Of a stretch of 64,000 bases of DNA, positions 29,674 through 38,272 are shown in pieces. The number at the start of each line of letters is the position of its first letter. The stretch's first letter is position 1. The notes beneath the pieces were generated by a model, which was not told where the DNA came from, did no database searches, and saw nothing but the letters and a program-made list of their open reading frames with translations. The stretch covers positions 124,001 to 188,000 of the forward strand of contig JACKEH010000005.1 in assembly GCA_020633125.1 (NCBI GenBank), read 5' to 3'. This DNA is from Sandaracinus sp. (GTDB lineage: Bacteria > Myxococcota_A > Polyangia > Polyangiales > Houyiibacteriaceae). Position numbers and translations under genes: made by a program.

Positions 29674-30070
29674 TTTGTTCGCTGCGGCCTTCGGCCTTCG
29701 CTCACGAGGGCGGGGAGGTGTCCCCGCCGGCCCCTCTCCTGGTTCGCTCGCCTGTGGCGAGCAAACCTCGGGTCCGCTCCTGGGCGCTGCGCGCCCGCCG
29801 CGGGGGCGTCCCCAGCATCTTGCGTAGCAGCAGTCGCCGGCGTCTTCCTCGCGATCTTCCGCAGCCGCACGCTCCACCTTCCTCGCGTGCGGCGCGACCG
29901 CCGCTCAGCACGAATCCGTTGCACGGATTCATACTCTTCTCGTTTCTCGAGGGAGCGGAGCGCTCCCTCCAGCCGGATCGGGGCCCCTCCCACCGCCGGG
30001 CGCCGCAACACGTGCACGGCTCGGATCCCTGCACGGGCACCGAGCACAGGTTTCGGCCTTCGGCCTCACC
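29674..30070. other. Intergenic region with hairpins and a dispersed repeat
   Basis: 397 bases between convergent genes. It contains short palindromes (GCCTTCGGCC type) and, at 29906-30012, a repeat that also occurs inverted at 52496-52600. No gene supported. Confidence 0.55.
29906..30012 (+). repeat. Dispersed hairpin-bearing intergenic repeat, copy A
   Basis: Contains the stem GGGAGCG/CGCTCCC with a 3-base loop and the conserved order: CAGCACGAATC, CTCTTCTC, TTTCTCGAGGGAGCGG, GCGCTCCCTCC, GGGGCCCC, CTCCCACC, GCGCC. The reverse complement of 52496-52600 has the same order with scattered differences, including a change in the loop of the stem. Confidence 0.75.
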
Positions 30071-30742
30071 CTACTGACCGCGGAGCCTTCGAATTTCGCG
30101 TTCGATCGCGCCGCGGTCGGGGGCGTTCTCGGGGAGCCCACGCAGGTACTCGCGGTAGTAGTCGATCGCGTCCTGTCGGCTGCCGAGCTTCTCCGCCGTG
30201 ACCGCGAGGTTGTAGAGAACCTCTGGCAGCGGCGCGAAACGGTGCGCCGCGATGAAGGCCTGCATCGCGGCTTCGTACTGGCGGCGGCGATACATCGCGA
30301 CGCCACGCAGGAAGAACGCGCGCGCTTCCTGGGTGAGCTCGTCGTTCGAAGGCGCCGCCGAGAAGACCTGCTCGCGCTGGCGACGCTGCGCAGCCTGCAG
30401 CGCCGAGATACGGGCCTGCACGTCCGCGCGCGCGGCTTCGTCGGGCGAGCCTTGGCGGAGGTAGATCCGGAAGTAGCGGATCGCTTCCTCGTAGGCGCTC
30501 ATACGCTCGTAGACGCGGCCGACGTTGAACGCGAGCTCGGCCGAGCGCGTGAGCTCGTACGCCGCCTTCATCTTCTCCGCGGCTTCTTCGAAGCGTCCCG
30601 CGTCGTAGGCGCGTTGGCCTTCCGTGAAGAGCGTGCGGGCTTGGGCGACCCGATCGTCCTGCGCGTGCGCGGAAGAAAGCGACGGACCCACCAGAGGCGC
30701 GGAGACGACGAGCAGCGAAGCGAGGGCGAGGGCGCGAAGCAT
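30071..30742 (-). CDS. Exported TPR-repeat protein
   Basis: 223 residues from the ATG at 30742 (MLRALALASLLVV). A signal peptide ends near SSAHAQ. TPR units follow: AQARTLFTEGQRAYDAGRFEEAAEKM, ELAFNVGRVYERMSAYEEAIRYF, and near the C-terminus EVLYNLAVTAEKLGSRQDAIDYY. A typical periplasmic scaffold protein of the kind often found beside envelope genes in myxobacteria. The next gene upstream (30851-31363) is also an exported helical-repeat protein on the same strand and may be in the same transcript. Confidence 0.82.
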   Translation of the reverse strand: MLRALALASLLVVSAPLVGPSLSSAHAQDDRVAQARTLFTEGQRAYDAGRFEEAAEKMKAAYELTRSAELAFNVGRVYERMSAYEEAIRYFRIYLRQGSPDEAARADVQARISALQAAQRRQREQVFSAAPSNDELTQEARAFFLRGVAMYRRRQYEAAMQAFIAAHRFAPLPEVLYNLAVTAEKLGSRQDAIDYYREYLRGLPENAPDRGAIEREIRRLRGQ

Positions 30743-30850
30743 GCGGTGGGCCTCAGACTGCCACGGACGGCCCTTCATTCATCGCGATTTCGCACCTCGA
30801 CGACCCCGGTCGCGCCACGCGTACGGCGCGCGCACTTTCGTCGCGTCCGT

Positions 30851-31363
30851 TCAGAGCCCGAGCGCCGCACGAACCGTCGGGTCGGTTTCGACCGCGGCCC
30901 GTTGACGAAGCGCGGCCTGCGCGGCCGGGGTGCCCATCGCGAGAATCGTCTGCACCGCGCCTTCGCGCACGCTCGCTTCGGGGTGCGCCAGGTAGGGGCG
31001 CACGCTGTCGAGCGCGTCGGCGCCGAACGCGCGACCGAGGGCGACGACCGCACGACGCACGATCAGGTCGCGCTGACCGGGCGCACGCGCGACGGCTTCG
31101 AGGAAGGTGCGGGTGGCCGGCGTCGGGTAGTGCGCCGCGGCGCTCACGGCGCGCATACGCACGAAGAAGGGCGTGCTCGGGTCGTCGTAGAGCGCGACCA
31201 AGACCGCGAGCGTGTCGGGGCCGAGGCGTCGCCAGGCCTCGTCGCTCGGTGCGGTGTCGACACCGGAGAGCATCGCGCGAACTTGGTCACGCGAAGGGGC
31301 GCCGCGTTGCGCGAACGAGGGAGCCGCGAGGAGCAGGAGCGAGAGCACGAAAGCGAAGCGCAT
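30851..31363 (-). CDS. Exported HEAT-repeat protein
   Basis: 170 residues from the ATG at 31363. A signal peptide (FVLSLLLLAAPSFAQ) is followed by helical pairs of HEAT type: LAVLVALYDDPSTPFFVRMRAVSAAAH, LIVRRAVVALGRAFG, and a final SVREGAVQTILAMG. Probably periplasmic and protein-binding. No other motif. 108 bases upstream of the TPR gene and on the same strand. Confidence 0.78.
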   Translation of the reverse strand: MRFAFVLSLLLLAAPSFAQRGAPSRDQVRAMLSGVDTAPSDEAWRRLGPDTLAVLVALYDDPSTPFFVRMRAVSAAAHYPTPATRTFLEAVARAPGQRDLIVRRAVVALGRAFGADALDSVRPYLAHPEASVREGAVQTILAMGTPAAQAALRQRAAVETDPTVRAALGL

Positions 31364-31487
31364 CGCGCGGCACGGTAGCAGCGTCCGCGCGTCGCGTCGC
31401 GGTGTGCGGCGGTGAACGTGCATCGTCGTGCGCCGTGGGCGCGCGCCGTGAACGAGGTGCACGGCATCGGGGAGGCAGCGACGGATC

Positions 31488-32540
31488 TCAACGCCGCTCG
31501 AGGAACTCTTTGACGAGCGGCCAGATCGTCGTCACGGCTTCGCGTCCGATGACGATGTCGACGTGGCCCGCGGGAAAGACCCGGAAGAGCTTGTCGCGGC
31601 TCTTGCTGCGTTCGAACGCGGCCCGGCACGACTCGGGAGGGGCGAGGTCGTCTTGGTCGCCCGCGACCACGAGCAGCGGTTTCTGCAGGCCCTCGAAGGC
31701 GATGCCGTAGTCGATGCTGCCGTCGCGGCTGCGCATCGCGACCCGGTCGCCGCCGGCGAAGATGTCGAACGCGATCGTCAGGTTCGTGGTCTCGAACGAG
31801 GTCGCGAGGTACTCCGCGAGAATGTCCGCTTCCATCGAGTCCGGCCGCCACGCACGCACGGGCGTCGGGAAGAGCTTGCTGTTCCACAGGCGCTGCCGCT
31901 TGCGCAGGTGGTAGCCGACGTAGCGGAGCGGCAGCGACACGTTCGCGTCGAAGATGCCGGTCGCGCGCGCCGACTCGAGCACGAGCGCGAGCGCCTTCAT
32001 CGGCCACGTGCCTTTGCCGAAGCGGTAGGGCGAGCCGAGCGTGACGATGGCGCGGACGTGGTCCTTGAGCTTGGTGGCCGCCGCGCTGTAGCTGATGAGG
32101 CCGCCCATCGAATGCCCGACGAGCACCACTTGGTCGTGCCCCGACAGCCGCATCACCTCGCGCGCGCAGGCGGGCACGTCTTCTTGGACGTACTCGTCGA
32201 GCGCTTCGGGACGTTTGCCGTCGAAACGCGCCGAGCGACCATGACCACGAAGGTCGACGTTGAAGACGTCCCAGCCGTGGTGCGCGAGGTACGCGGAGAA
32301 CGAACGTTTGCTCGTGTGCCACGTGTAGCGGTTCTGGCCGAAGCCGTGCACCAGCATCAGCGCGCCGCGGGTGCGGGGGTTCTTCGTCGCGCCTTCGGGC
32401 TCGTGAGGGTCCACGAGGTCGAGGCGCCGCTTGCGCACCATCCCGATCGGCTGACCCGGGGTCATCACGATCTGTTTGACGAAGGTGTCGCGGCGCGGGC
32501 CGTCGATGAACTGCTCGACCGACTCGGTTCGGAGAATCAC
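31488..32540 (-). CDS. Alpha/beta hydrolase
   Basis: 350 residues without a signal peptide. The fold is clear: MLVHGFGQNRYTW (oxyanion loop), DVFNVDLRGHGRSARF, nucleophile elbow GHSMGG (VVLVGHSMGGLIS), acid Asp in VVAGDQDDLAPP, and the catalytic His in FPAGHVDIVIG near the C-terminus. Overall order resembles lipase/PHA-synthase-like hydrolases. Substrate unknown; the AGHVDIVIG end is found in proteins annotated as lipases or poly-hydroxyalkanoate synthase-like. Neighbours do not narrow the substrate. Confidence 0.88.
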   Translation of the reverse strand: MILRTESVEQFIDGPRRDTFVKQIVMTPGQPIGMVRKRRLDLVDPHEPEGATKNPRTRGALMLVHGFGQNRYTWHTSKRSFSAYLAHHGWDVFNVDLRGHGRSARFDGKRPEALDEYVQEDVPACAREVMRLSGHDQVVLVGHSMGGLISYSAAATKLKDHVRAIVTLGSPYRFGKGTWPMKALALVLESARATGIFDANVSLPLRYVGYHLRKRQRLWNSKLFPTPVRAWRPDSMEADILAEYLATSFETTNLTIAFDIFAGGDRVAMRSRDGSIDYGIAFEGLQKPLLVVAGDQDDLAPPESCRAAFERSKSRDKLFRVFPAGHVDIVIGREAVTTIWPLVKEFLERR

Positions 32541-32634
32541 GCGGCAGGCGTGATAGCACGTCTGCCGCGTGCGGGAGCGTCGGAACCGTCGTCGGAGCGG
32601 CGGCCCGACGTCCGCGTTCGTGCGTCGGGGTGGC

Positions 32635-33228
32635 TCACTCGCCGCCGAAGAGCTTCGCCACGCCGAAGCCGAGGCTCGTGATCCAGAGCGCGGGCATGAC
32701 GATCAGCAGCGTCGCGAGCAGGTAGCCCACGGCGACGAGCGCGTAGTCCGCGCCGCTGGGCTTCTCTTTGCCGCCGCGGTAGCGCTCGACCAAGTCGAGG
32801 TTCTTGCGGTTGGCGCGCCAGAAGAGGTCGAAGAGGTCGCCGACGATCGGGAAGATGCCGACCACCACGTCGACCAGAAGGTTCAGGAGCATCCGCAGGA
32901 GGATGATGGTGGGCACGCCTTCGCGAAGGCCGGTGGCGAGCACCGCGAAGGACATCGTGCCGGTGACGACGTCGCCCGCGCCCGGAAAGACGAAGCCGCC
33001 GATGGCGTCGAGGCCCCAATCGTCGAGCACCTTGGTCAGCTTGCTCGTGAAAGGCGCGACCTCGGAGAGCGGACGCTTCGCGCGCTCGGCCGGCGACATG
33101 TCGTCGAGGCTCGGCGTGCTGGGATCGACCCAGGAGTCGGCAGGGTCGTGACGGGGCACGGGAAGGGCTTGGCTCGCGGCGCGAGGGGTAGGGGGCAGGG
33201 GACGTAGTTCGCGAACGAGTGAGCTCAT
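32635..33228 (-). CDS. DUF4112 membrane protein
   Basis: 197 residues. The first ~65 residues are polar and Pro-rich. DUF4112 starts near KLTKVLDDWGLDAIGGFVFPGAGDVVTGTM and continues with LLRMLLNLLVDVVVGIFPIVGDLFDLFWRANRKNL. That run contains the family's GD-x-FD motif and two membrane segments. A final hydrophobic helix (YALVAVGYLLATLLIVMPALW) completes it. The family is widespread and has no known function. It starts 95 bases upstream of the alpha/beta hydrolase gene and could be co-transcribed with it. Confidence 0.85.
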   Translation of the reverse strand: MSSLVRELRPLPPTPRAASQALPVPRHDPADSWVDPSTPSLDDMSPAERAKRPLSEVAPFTSKLTKVLDDWGLDAIGGFVFPGAGDVVTGTMSFAVLATGLREGVPTIILLRMLLNLLVDVVVGIFPIVGDLFDLFWRANRKNLDLVERYRGGKEKPSGADYALVAVGYLLATLLIVMPALWITSLGFGVAKLFGGE

Positions 33229-33489
33229 CGTAGCCTCCGCGGGCCCTCTACGCGTCGGGACCACGAAGATTTCACGAGGTCCGAGAAGAGCGTGGCGGCA
33301 CGACGTCGGCGGGATCCGGGCGGCACGCGAAGTCTCGTGATTTCCAACGTTTGGAAGAGACCGCCCCGCCCACGCGAGAGGCGCCGTGGCGCTTCGTTCG
33401 GCGCGGGCCCGCGAGGTGGGGCCGATTTGCGCGGGAGATCCGGTCGGCGCATACCGTCCTGTCGGTTGGGTAGAAGTACGGAGGATTCG

Positions 33490-33783
33490 GTGGCGCTGAA
33501 GGATCTCATCACGAAGAAGGGCCTCGAGCTCATGCAGGACCCGCGCGTGGCGAAGCTCATGCAAGACGAGCGGGTGATGAAAGCGATGATGCAGGCGATT
33601 CAGCTGCGCGGACGCGTGCAGGAGAACTTCGACCAGCGCGTCGAAGACCTCGCCAAGACGCTCAACCTCGCGACGATGAAGGAAATCCGCGAGCTCAAGC
33701 GCAACCTCCGCAAGATGGAGCAAGACCTCGCGAAGGCGAAGGCGGAAGCCCGCGCCGCGAAGGAAGCGATCGCCGCGGACTGA
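33490..33783 (+). CDS. Small coiled-coil protein (phasin-like)
   Basis: 97 residues from a GTG at 33490. It is almost wholly helical and charged: ITKKGLELMQDPRVAKLMQD, then MQAIQLRGRVQENFDQRVED, then a Lys/Glu/Ala-rich coiled coil ending AKEAIAAD. Such short proteins are sometimes annotated as phasin-family (granule-associated), but no PHA gene is nearby, so the name is only a resemblance. A strong terminator follows 67 bases downstream, which supports it being a real, separately transcribed gene. Confidence 0.7.
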   Translation: MALKDLITKKGLELMQDPRVAKLMQDERVMKAMMQAIQLRGRVQENFDQRVEDLAKTLNLATMKEIRELKRNLRKMEQDLAKAKAEARAAKEAIAAD

Positions 33784-33850
33784 GGGCACGCCGCCCTTGC
33801 ACGGATCCGATCCGTGCGACCGAGCGGGCGATGTCTCGACGAGAAACGAA

Positions 33851-33877
33851 GGCCACGGGAGACCGTGGCCTTTCTTC
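33851..33877 (+). terminator. Rho-independent terminator after the coiled-coil gene
   Basis: Stem GGCCACGG (33851-33858) and CCGTGGCC (33863-33870) with a GAGA tetraloop, followed by TTTCTTC. Classic intrinsic terminator form. Confidence 0.8.
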
Positions 33878-33924
33878 ATGAACGCCGATCGGACCGCCCC
33901 ACGCCGGCGTGCGTGTCGAACGAG

Positions 33925-35706
33925 TCAGCGCACCCAGCCGCCCCATGCGAGCTCGGCGTCGAGGGCGCGCGCGCGCGACGCGACCTTCGAATCCCGCTCG
34001 CCCCGAAGCGCCGCGTCGAAGGCTTCGGCGAGCTCCACCGCGGTGGTGAAGCGGTCCTCGGGCGACTTCGCGAGGCCGATCCGGAGCACGTCGTCGACCG
34101 GACCCGGCACCGAGACGAGCTCGCCCGGACGCGGCGGCAGCGAATCGGCGACCGCGCTCACGAGCTGCGGGATCTCCTTGGCAGCAAAGGCCGGCCGACC
34201 GGTGAGCGCGCGGTACGCGATCGCCGCGAGCGCATGCACGTCGGTGCGGTGATCGAGCTCGATCCCACGCACCTGCTCCGGCGCCATGTACGCCGGCGTT
34301 CCGACGAGGTGCCCCGCGCTGAGGGTGCCGCTCTCGCCCGCGAGCTTGGAGATGCCGAAGTCGAGCACCTTCCACACCGCGCCGCCCGGGCCCTCGGAGA
34401 GGAAGAGGTTCTGCGGCTTGAGGTCGCGGTGAACGATGCGCCGCTCCCACGCCTTCTCGAGCCCCGACGCGGCGTGGCGTACGAGCTCGGCGACCTGCTT
34501 CGGCGGCAGCTTGCGACGCTCGCGCAGGTGCCACGCGAGGTCGCGTCCACGCAGGAGCTCCATCGCGAGGTAGGGCAAAGGAGCCTCGGCGCCGCCGATC
34601 TCGAGCACCCGCACGACATGCGGTGAGTCCAGCGCGGCGACGATGCGTGCTTCGCGTTCGAAGCGCGCGATCGGGTCGCCGTCGAACGAGCCGGCACCGC
34701 GTTGCAGCAGCTTCACCGCGGCTTCCTCGCCGCTCTCGACGTGCACCGCGCCGTAGATCTCGCCCATTCCGCCCCGGCCGATGATCACGCCGAGCTCGAA
34801 CGAGCCGAGGCGTTGCCCCGTGAAGCGCCCGCTGCTGCCGAGGCCCGCCGCGCGCTCGAGCTCCGCGCGGGCTTCGCGCAACAGCGCGTCGCGCGCCGCG
34901 ACCTGGCGGACGGCGCTCTCGAGCGCGTCGGCGGCGACCCGGGTGCGTCGACCGATCGCGTGGCCGACGACGAACGAGACGCCGTACACGAGCTGAATCG
35001 CGGCTTGCGCCACGAGCTTGGTCGTCAGGTCGAGGTTCTCCGGCCGCACCAGACCTCGGTCCGGCACCACCTCGAACGACACGAGGAGCCCGAGCGTGAG
35101 CTGCGCGCCAGCGGCAAGTCCCCAGACCACCGAGGCCCATCGCAACGGTGCGCCGAGCGAATAGGTGAAGAGCACCAACGCCACGAGGCTCGGGAAGGGC
35201 GAGAAGACGCCGAAGTAGAACGCCATCATCGCGGAGGCGACCGCGTTGACGAGCGAGAGCATTCCGACCGCGTTGGGGTTGAACGTCCGGACGTCGCGCG
35301 CGACCCAGACCAACCCGCCGAACGCGAGGACCAAGAGCCCGAGGCCGAGCATCGCCCAGCGCGTCGCGATCGGATCGCCGGGGAGGAGCGCGAGCATGCC
35401 TGCGCCCGCACCACACGCGACGAGCAGCCCGATCGACATCGTGCGAATGCGGTTGATCTCGTCCGCGCGGAGGAACTCGGACGCCGTGGCCAAAGGCGCC
35501 GACGTGGTCGAGCGCATGACCAGGCTGGGGGTGCTCCACGGACCGGAGTGCGAGTCCGCGCCGCTCTCCGAGAGGTCGAGTGTCACGCTGCGCGCGTGGG
35601 CTCCCGTGAAGCGCTCGCGCTCCCCCGAAGCGTCGGTCTCGCTCGACCGACGCGGCCGCGCCACGACGGTCGCGTCCTCCGCTTCAGGCTCCCCCTCTGG
35701 CCCCAC
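33925..35706 (-). CDS. Ser/Thr kinase with N-terminal polytopic membrane region
   Basis: 593 residues. Residues 1-90 are polar. About six transmembrane helices follow (~95-250: TMSIGLLVACGAGAGMLALL, AMLGLGLLVLAFGGLVWV, AVASAMMAFYFGVFSPF, TTKLVAQAAIQLVYGVSFVV). After a short coiled-coil linker (~255-290) comes a Hanks kinase at ~297-560: IGRGGMGEIYGAVH, VKLLQRG, IVHRDLKPQNLFL, VLDFGISKLA and TPAYMAPEQV. All catalytic residues are present. The layout is the reverse of the usual one, in which the kinase is N-terminal and the sensor is external; here a multi-helix membrane part precedes a cytoplasmic kinase, as in 7TM-like sensor fusions. Divergent from the antiporter gene. Confidence 0.92.
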   Translation of the reverse strand: MGPEGEPEAEDATVVARPRRSSETDASGERERFTGAHARSVTLDLSESGADSHSGPWSTPSLVMRSTTSAPLATASEFLRADEINRIRTMSIGLLVACGAGAGMLALLPGDPIATRWAMLGLGLLVLAFGGLVWVARDVRTFNPNAVGMLSLVNAVASAMMAFYFGVFSPFPSLVALVLFTYSLGAPLRWASVVWGLAAGAQLTLGLLVSFEVVPDRGLVRPENLDLTTKLVAQAAIQLVYGVSFVVGHAIGRRTRVAADALESAVRQVAARDALLREARAELERAAGLGSSGRFTGQRLGSFELGVIIGRGGMGEIYGAVHVESGEEAAVKLLQRGAGSFDGDPIARFEREARIVAALDSPHVVRVLEIGGAEAPLPYLAMELLRGRDLAWHLRERRKLPPKQVAELVRHAASGLEKAWERRIVHRDLKPQNLFLSEGPGGAVWKVLDFGISKLAGESGTLSAGHLVGTPAYMAPEQVRGIELDHRTDVHALAAIAYRALTGRPAFAAKEIPQLVSAVADSLPPRPGELVSVPGPVDDVLRIGLAKSPEDRFTTAVELAEAFDAALRGERDSKVASRARALDAELAWGGWVR

Positions 35707-36002
35707 GCGCGGCAGCCTAACAGGCGATCTCGACCCCCGATCGTCGCGAGGCTCGACGCGCTGCGAAGGCGCACGCTTCTCGCCCGGTGTGGCGGGAATG
35801 CACGGTGACCGTCGTTCTCACGGCGCACGTCACCCACCACGTGGTCCCCGCGCCTACCTCGTACCCGACCGTGAGGCCGATCCTCGACGGCAACCGGGAC
35901 GAGCTCACGGCTGGGTACGAGTCGCGGGGACCTCGCCCCCATCCGCGGACGCTCGTGGATTCACGCCCCGGCGTGCATCGAGCGGGGTAAGCTCGCCCCG
36001 CC
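35707..36002. other. Divergent intergenic region, with long hairpin upstream of the antiporter
   Basis: 296 bases between two divergent starts. It holds the palindrome ACCACGTGGT (35836-35845) and a long interrupted hairpin at 35845-35930. No gene seen. Confidence 0.5.
35845..35930 (+). promoter_or_regulatory. Long interrupted hairpin in the leader of the antiporter gene
   Basis: Three paired arms in order: TCCCCGCG (35845-35852) with CGCGGGGA (35923-35930); CTCGTACCC (35858-35866) with GGGTACGAG (35913-35921); CGTGAG (35870-35875) with CTCACG (35904-35909). The apical loop is 28 bases. It ends 72 bases before the antiporter ATG. Could be an RNA leader structure or a DNA inverted repeat for a regulator. 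Confidence 0.4.
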
Positions 36003-37391
36003 ATGAGCGACGTCTCCGTCTTCCTCTTGTGCGTGTCCGCGATCTTCCTGATCGGCATCGTCGGTGAGCTCGTCTTCGCGAAGACCGGCGTGCCCGACGT
36101 GATCTGGCTGATCGTCGTGGGCGCGGTGCTCGGTCCCATCAGCGGCCTCGTCTCGAAGGCGATGCTGCAGTCGATCGCGCCTTATTTCGGCGCGCTGACG
36201 CTGGTGATCGTGCTCTTCAACGGCGGCACGGGGTTGAAGCTGCGCGAGCTCTCGGCGGCCGCGGGACGCGGATCGTTGCTCGCGATCTTGAGCTTCTTGT
36301 TGGCGGTCGCGTTCATCGCGCCGCTGACGATGCTCGGCGCATGGATGGGCGTGCTGCCCGCCGAAGAGTGGACGTGGCTTCACGCGGTGATGGCCGGCAC
36401 GATCCTCGGTGGCTCGAGCAGCGTCGTGATCATGCCGGCGCTCGCGAAGGCGGGCCTCGCGCCGCGCATCGCGAACATCGTGAACCTCGAGTCGGCGCTC
36501 ACGGACGTGCTCTGCGTCGTCGGGACCGGCGCGCTCATCTCGCTGCTCGCGCCCGAGGCCGGCGGCGAAGCGAGCGCGGGCAGCGCGGGCATCACGCTGC
36601 TCAAGTCGTTCGGCATCGGCGTGGGCGTCGGTTTGGTCGCAGGCCTCGTCTTCGTGCTCACGCTGCGCCCGCTTCACGGCAGCCCCTACGCGTACCCGAT
36701 CACGCTCGGCATGCTCTTCATCCTCTACGTGCTCGTCGACGAGCTCGGAGGCAGCGCGGCGCTCGCGATCCTCACCGCGGCCGTGATGATCGGCAACGCG
36801 CCGACGCTCTCGAAGACGATCGGGCTCGCGAAGGAGGCCGCGCTCGACTCCAACGTGCAAGGCACGCACGGCGAGCTGACCTTCATCATCAAGAGCCTCT
36901 TCTTCTGCTTCATCGGCGCGATGTTGGCGCCGCCCTGGGGGCCGCTGCTCTTCGGCATCTTCCTCGGCGGCATGTTGCTCGTCGCGCGTGTGCCGGCGGT
37001 GCTCGTCGCGTGCGCTGGCGACTCGTTCTCGAAGCCTTCGCGGGCGTTGGTCGCGGTGCTCCTGCCGCGCGGCATGGCGGCCGGCGTGCTCGCGATGATG
37101 CCGTACCAGGCGGGCGTGCCCGGCACCGAGCAGCTGCCGGTGATCGTGTTCGCGGGTGTGCTCACCTCGATTCTCATCTTCGCGGGGGGCTTCCCCGTGT
37201 TGAAGAAGCGTCTGCCGGCGAGCGACCTCGCGGACCCGAAGGCACCGAAGGACGCGGCGCCCGTGGCCGCCGAGCTTCCGCCGGAGAAGCTGGCGCCCGT
37301 GGCTGCGCTGGCCGGCGTGAGCGCCGACGCCACCACCGTCGATCCCGGCGTGGTGCCGGAGATTCCGCTCGTCGGCCCCAGCGACGAGTGA
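36003..37391 (+). CDS. Cation:proton antiporter (CPA1/NhaP-like)
   Basis: 462 residues, with about 12 hydrophobic helices over the first ~400 residues and an Ala/Pro-rich cytoplasmic tail. Family segments seen: VFAKTGVPDVIWLIVVGAVLGP, VIVLFNGGTGLKLREL, TILGGSSSVVIMPALAKAG and the ion-site helix NLESALTDVLCVVGTG (Glu and Asp present). Later, VLLPRGMAAGVLAMMPY matches the conserved RG-A segment. Probably exchanges Na+ or K+ for H+ across the inner membrane; ion choice is not readable from sequence. A structured leader precedes it. Confidence 0.9.
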   Translation: MSDVSVFLLCVSAIFLIGIVGELVFAKTGVPDVIWLIVVGAVLGPISGLVSKAMLQSIAPYFGALTLVIVLFNGGTGLKLRELSAAAGRGSLLAILSFLLAVAFIAPLTMLGAWMGVLPAEEWTWLHAVMAGTILGGSSSVVIMPALAKAGLAPRIANIVNLESALTDVLCVVGTGALISLLAPEAGGEASAGSAGITLLKSFGIGVGVGLVAGLVFVLTLRPLHGSPYAYPITLGMLFILYVLVDELGGSAALAILTAAVMIGNAPTLSKTIGLAKEAALDSNVQGTHGELTFIIKSLFFCFIGAMLAPPWGPLLFGIFLGGMLLVARVPAVLVACAGDSFSKPSRALVAVLLPRGMAAGVLAMMPYQAGVPGTEQLPVIVFAGVLTSILIFAGGFPVLKKRLPASDLADPKAPKDAAPVAAELPPEKLAPVAALAGVSADATTVDPGVVPEIPLVGPSDE

Positions 37392-37459
37392 GCGCACTTC
37401 GGGTCGGAAACGAACGCCGAGCTGCCGAGACCGAACGACCCCCTGCTACAAGAGGCGTC

Positions 37460-38272
37460 ATGAGCGAACGCGTCACCCTCGAGATCGTCGACCACGTCGC
37501 GCACGTGCGCCTCAACCGCCCGGAGAAGCGCAACGGGCTCGACCCGGCGCTCTTTCAAGCCTTGGTCGACGCGGGACGTCGCGTGCGCGACATGCCCGAG
37601 GTACGCGCGGTGGTGCTCGCGGGCGAAGGGCCGGCGTTCTGTGCCGGCCTCGACTTTCAGGCCTTCCTGCAGACGCCGAACGCCAAGGAGCTCTTGCTCG
37701 CGCGTCCCGCGGATCGCCCCGCCAACCTCGCGCAAGAGGTCGCGTGGATCTGGCGTGAGGTGCCGGTGCCGGTGATCGCCGCGATTCACGGCGCGTGTTT
37801 CGGCGGTGGCCTGCAGATCGCGCTCGGCGCCGACCTTCGCTACGGCGCGCCCGACGCGCGTTTCTCCGTGATGGAGATCGAATACGGCTTGGTGCCCGAC
37901 ATGTCGGGCTCGATCACGCTGCTCGAGATTCTGCCGCTCGACGTGGCCAAGGAGCTCACGTTCACCGGGCGCATCGTCGACGGGAACGAAGCGAAGAGCC
38001 TCGGCTTGCTCACCCGCGTGGTCGACGATCCGCTCGCGGCCGCGACCGAAGCCGCGAAGGCCATCGCCGCGCGCTCGCCCGACGCGATCCGTGGCAGCAA
38101 GAAGCTGCTCGACGAAGCGGGGCGCCTCTCGGTGCGCGAGGCCTTCGAGCTCGAGTCCGAGCTTCAGGTGGGTCTGCTCGGCAGCCCGAACCAGGTCGAA
38201 GCCGTGATGGCCCGGCTGCAGAAGCGCCCGGCGACCTTCCGCGATCCCGTGCCGCCTTCGGACGCGTCGTGA
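37460..38272 (+). CDS. Enoyl-CoA hydratase/isomerase (crotonase family)
   Basis: 270 residues. Crotonase fold with the HVRLNRPEKRNGLDPALFQAL start and the oxyanion segments GEGPAFCAGLDFQAF and IHGACFGGGLQIALGADL. In place of the two Glu of classical hydratases, MEIEYGLVPDMSGS carries Glu in the first position and Asp in the second. Asp at the second site is common among isomerases and other crotonase subtypes, so the exact reaction is open. Its stop overlaps the GTG of the phospholipase D-like gene (GTGA), hence co-translation, although the functional link is not obvious. Confidence 0.9.
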   Translation: MSERVTLEIVDHVAHVRLNRPEKRNGLDPALFQALVDAGRRVRDMPEVRAVVLAGEGPAFCAGLDFQAFLQTPNAKELLLARPADRPANLAQEVAWIWREVPVPVIAAIHGACFGGGLQIALGADLRYGAPDARFSVMEIEYGLVPDMSGSITLLEILPLDVAKELTFTGRIVDGNEAKSLGLLTRVVDDPLAAATEAAKAIAARSPDAIRGSKKLLDEAGRLSVREAFELESELQVGLLGSPNQVEAVMARLQKRPATFRDPVPPSDAS

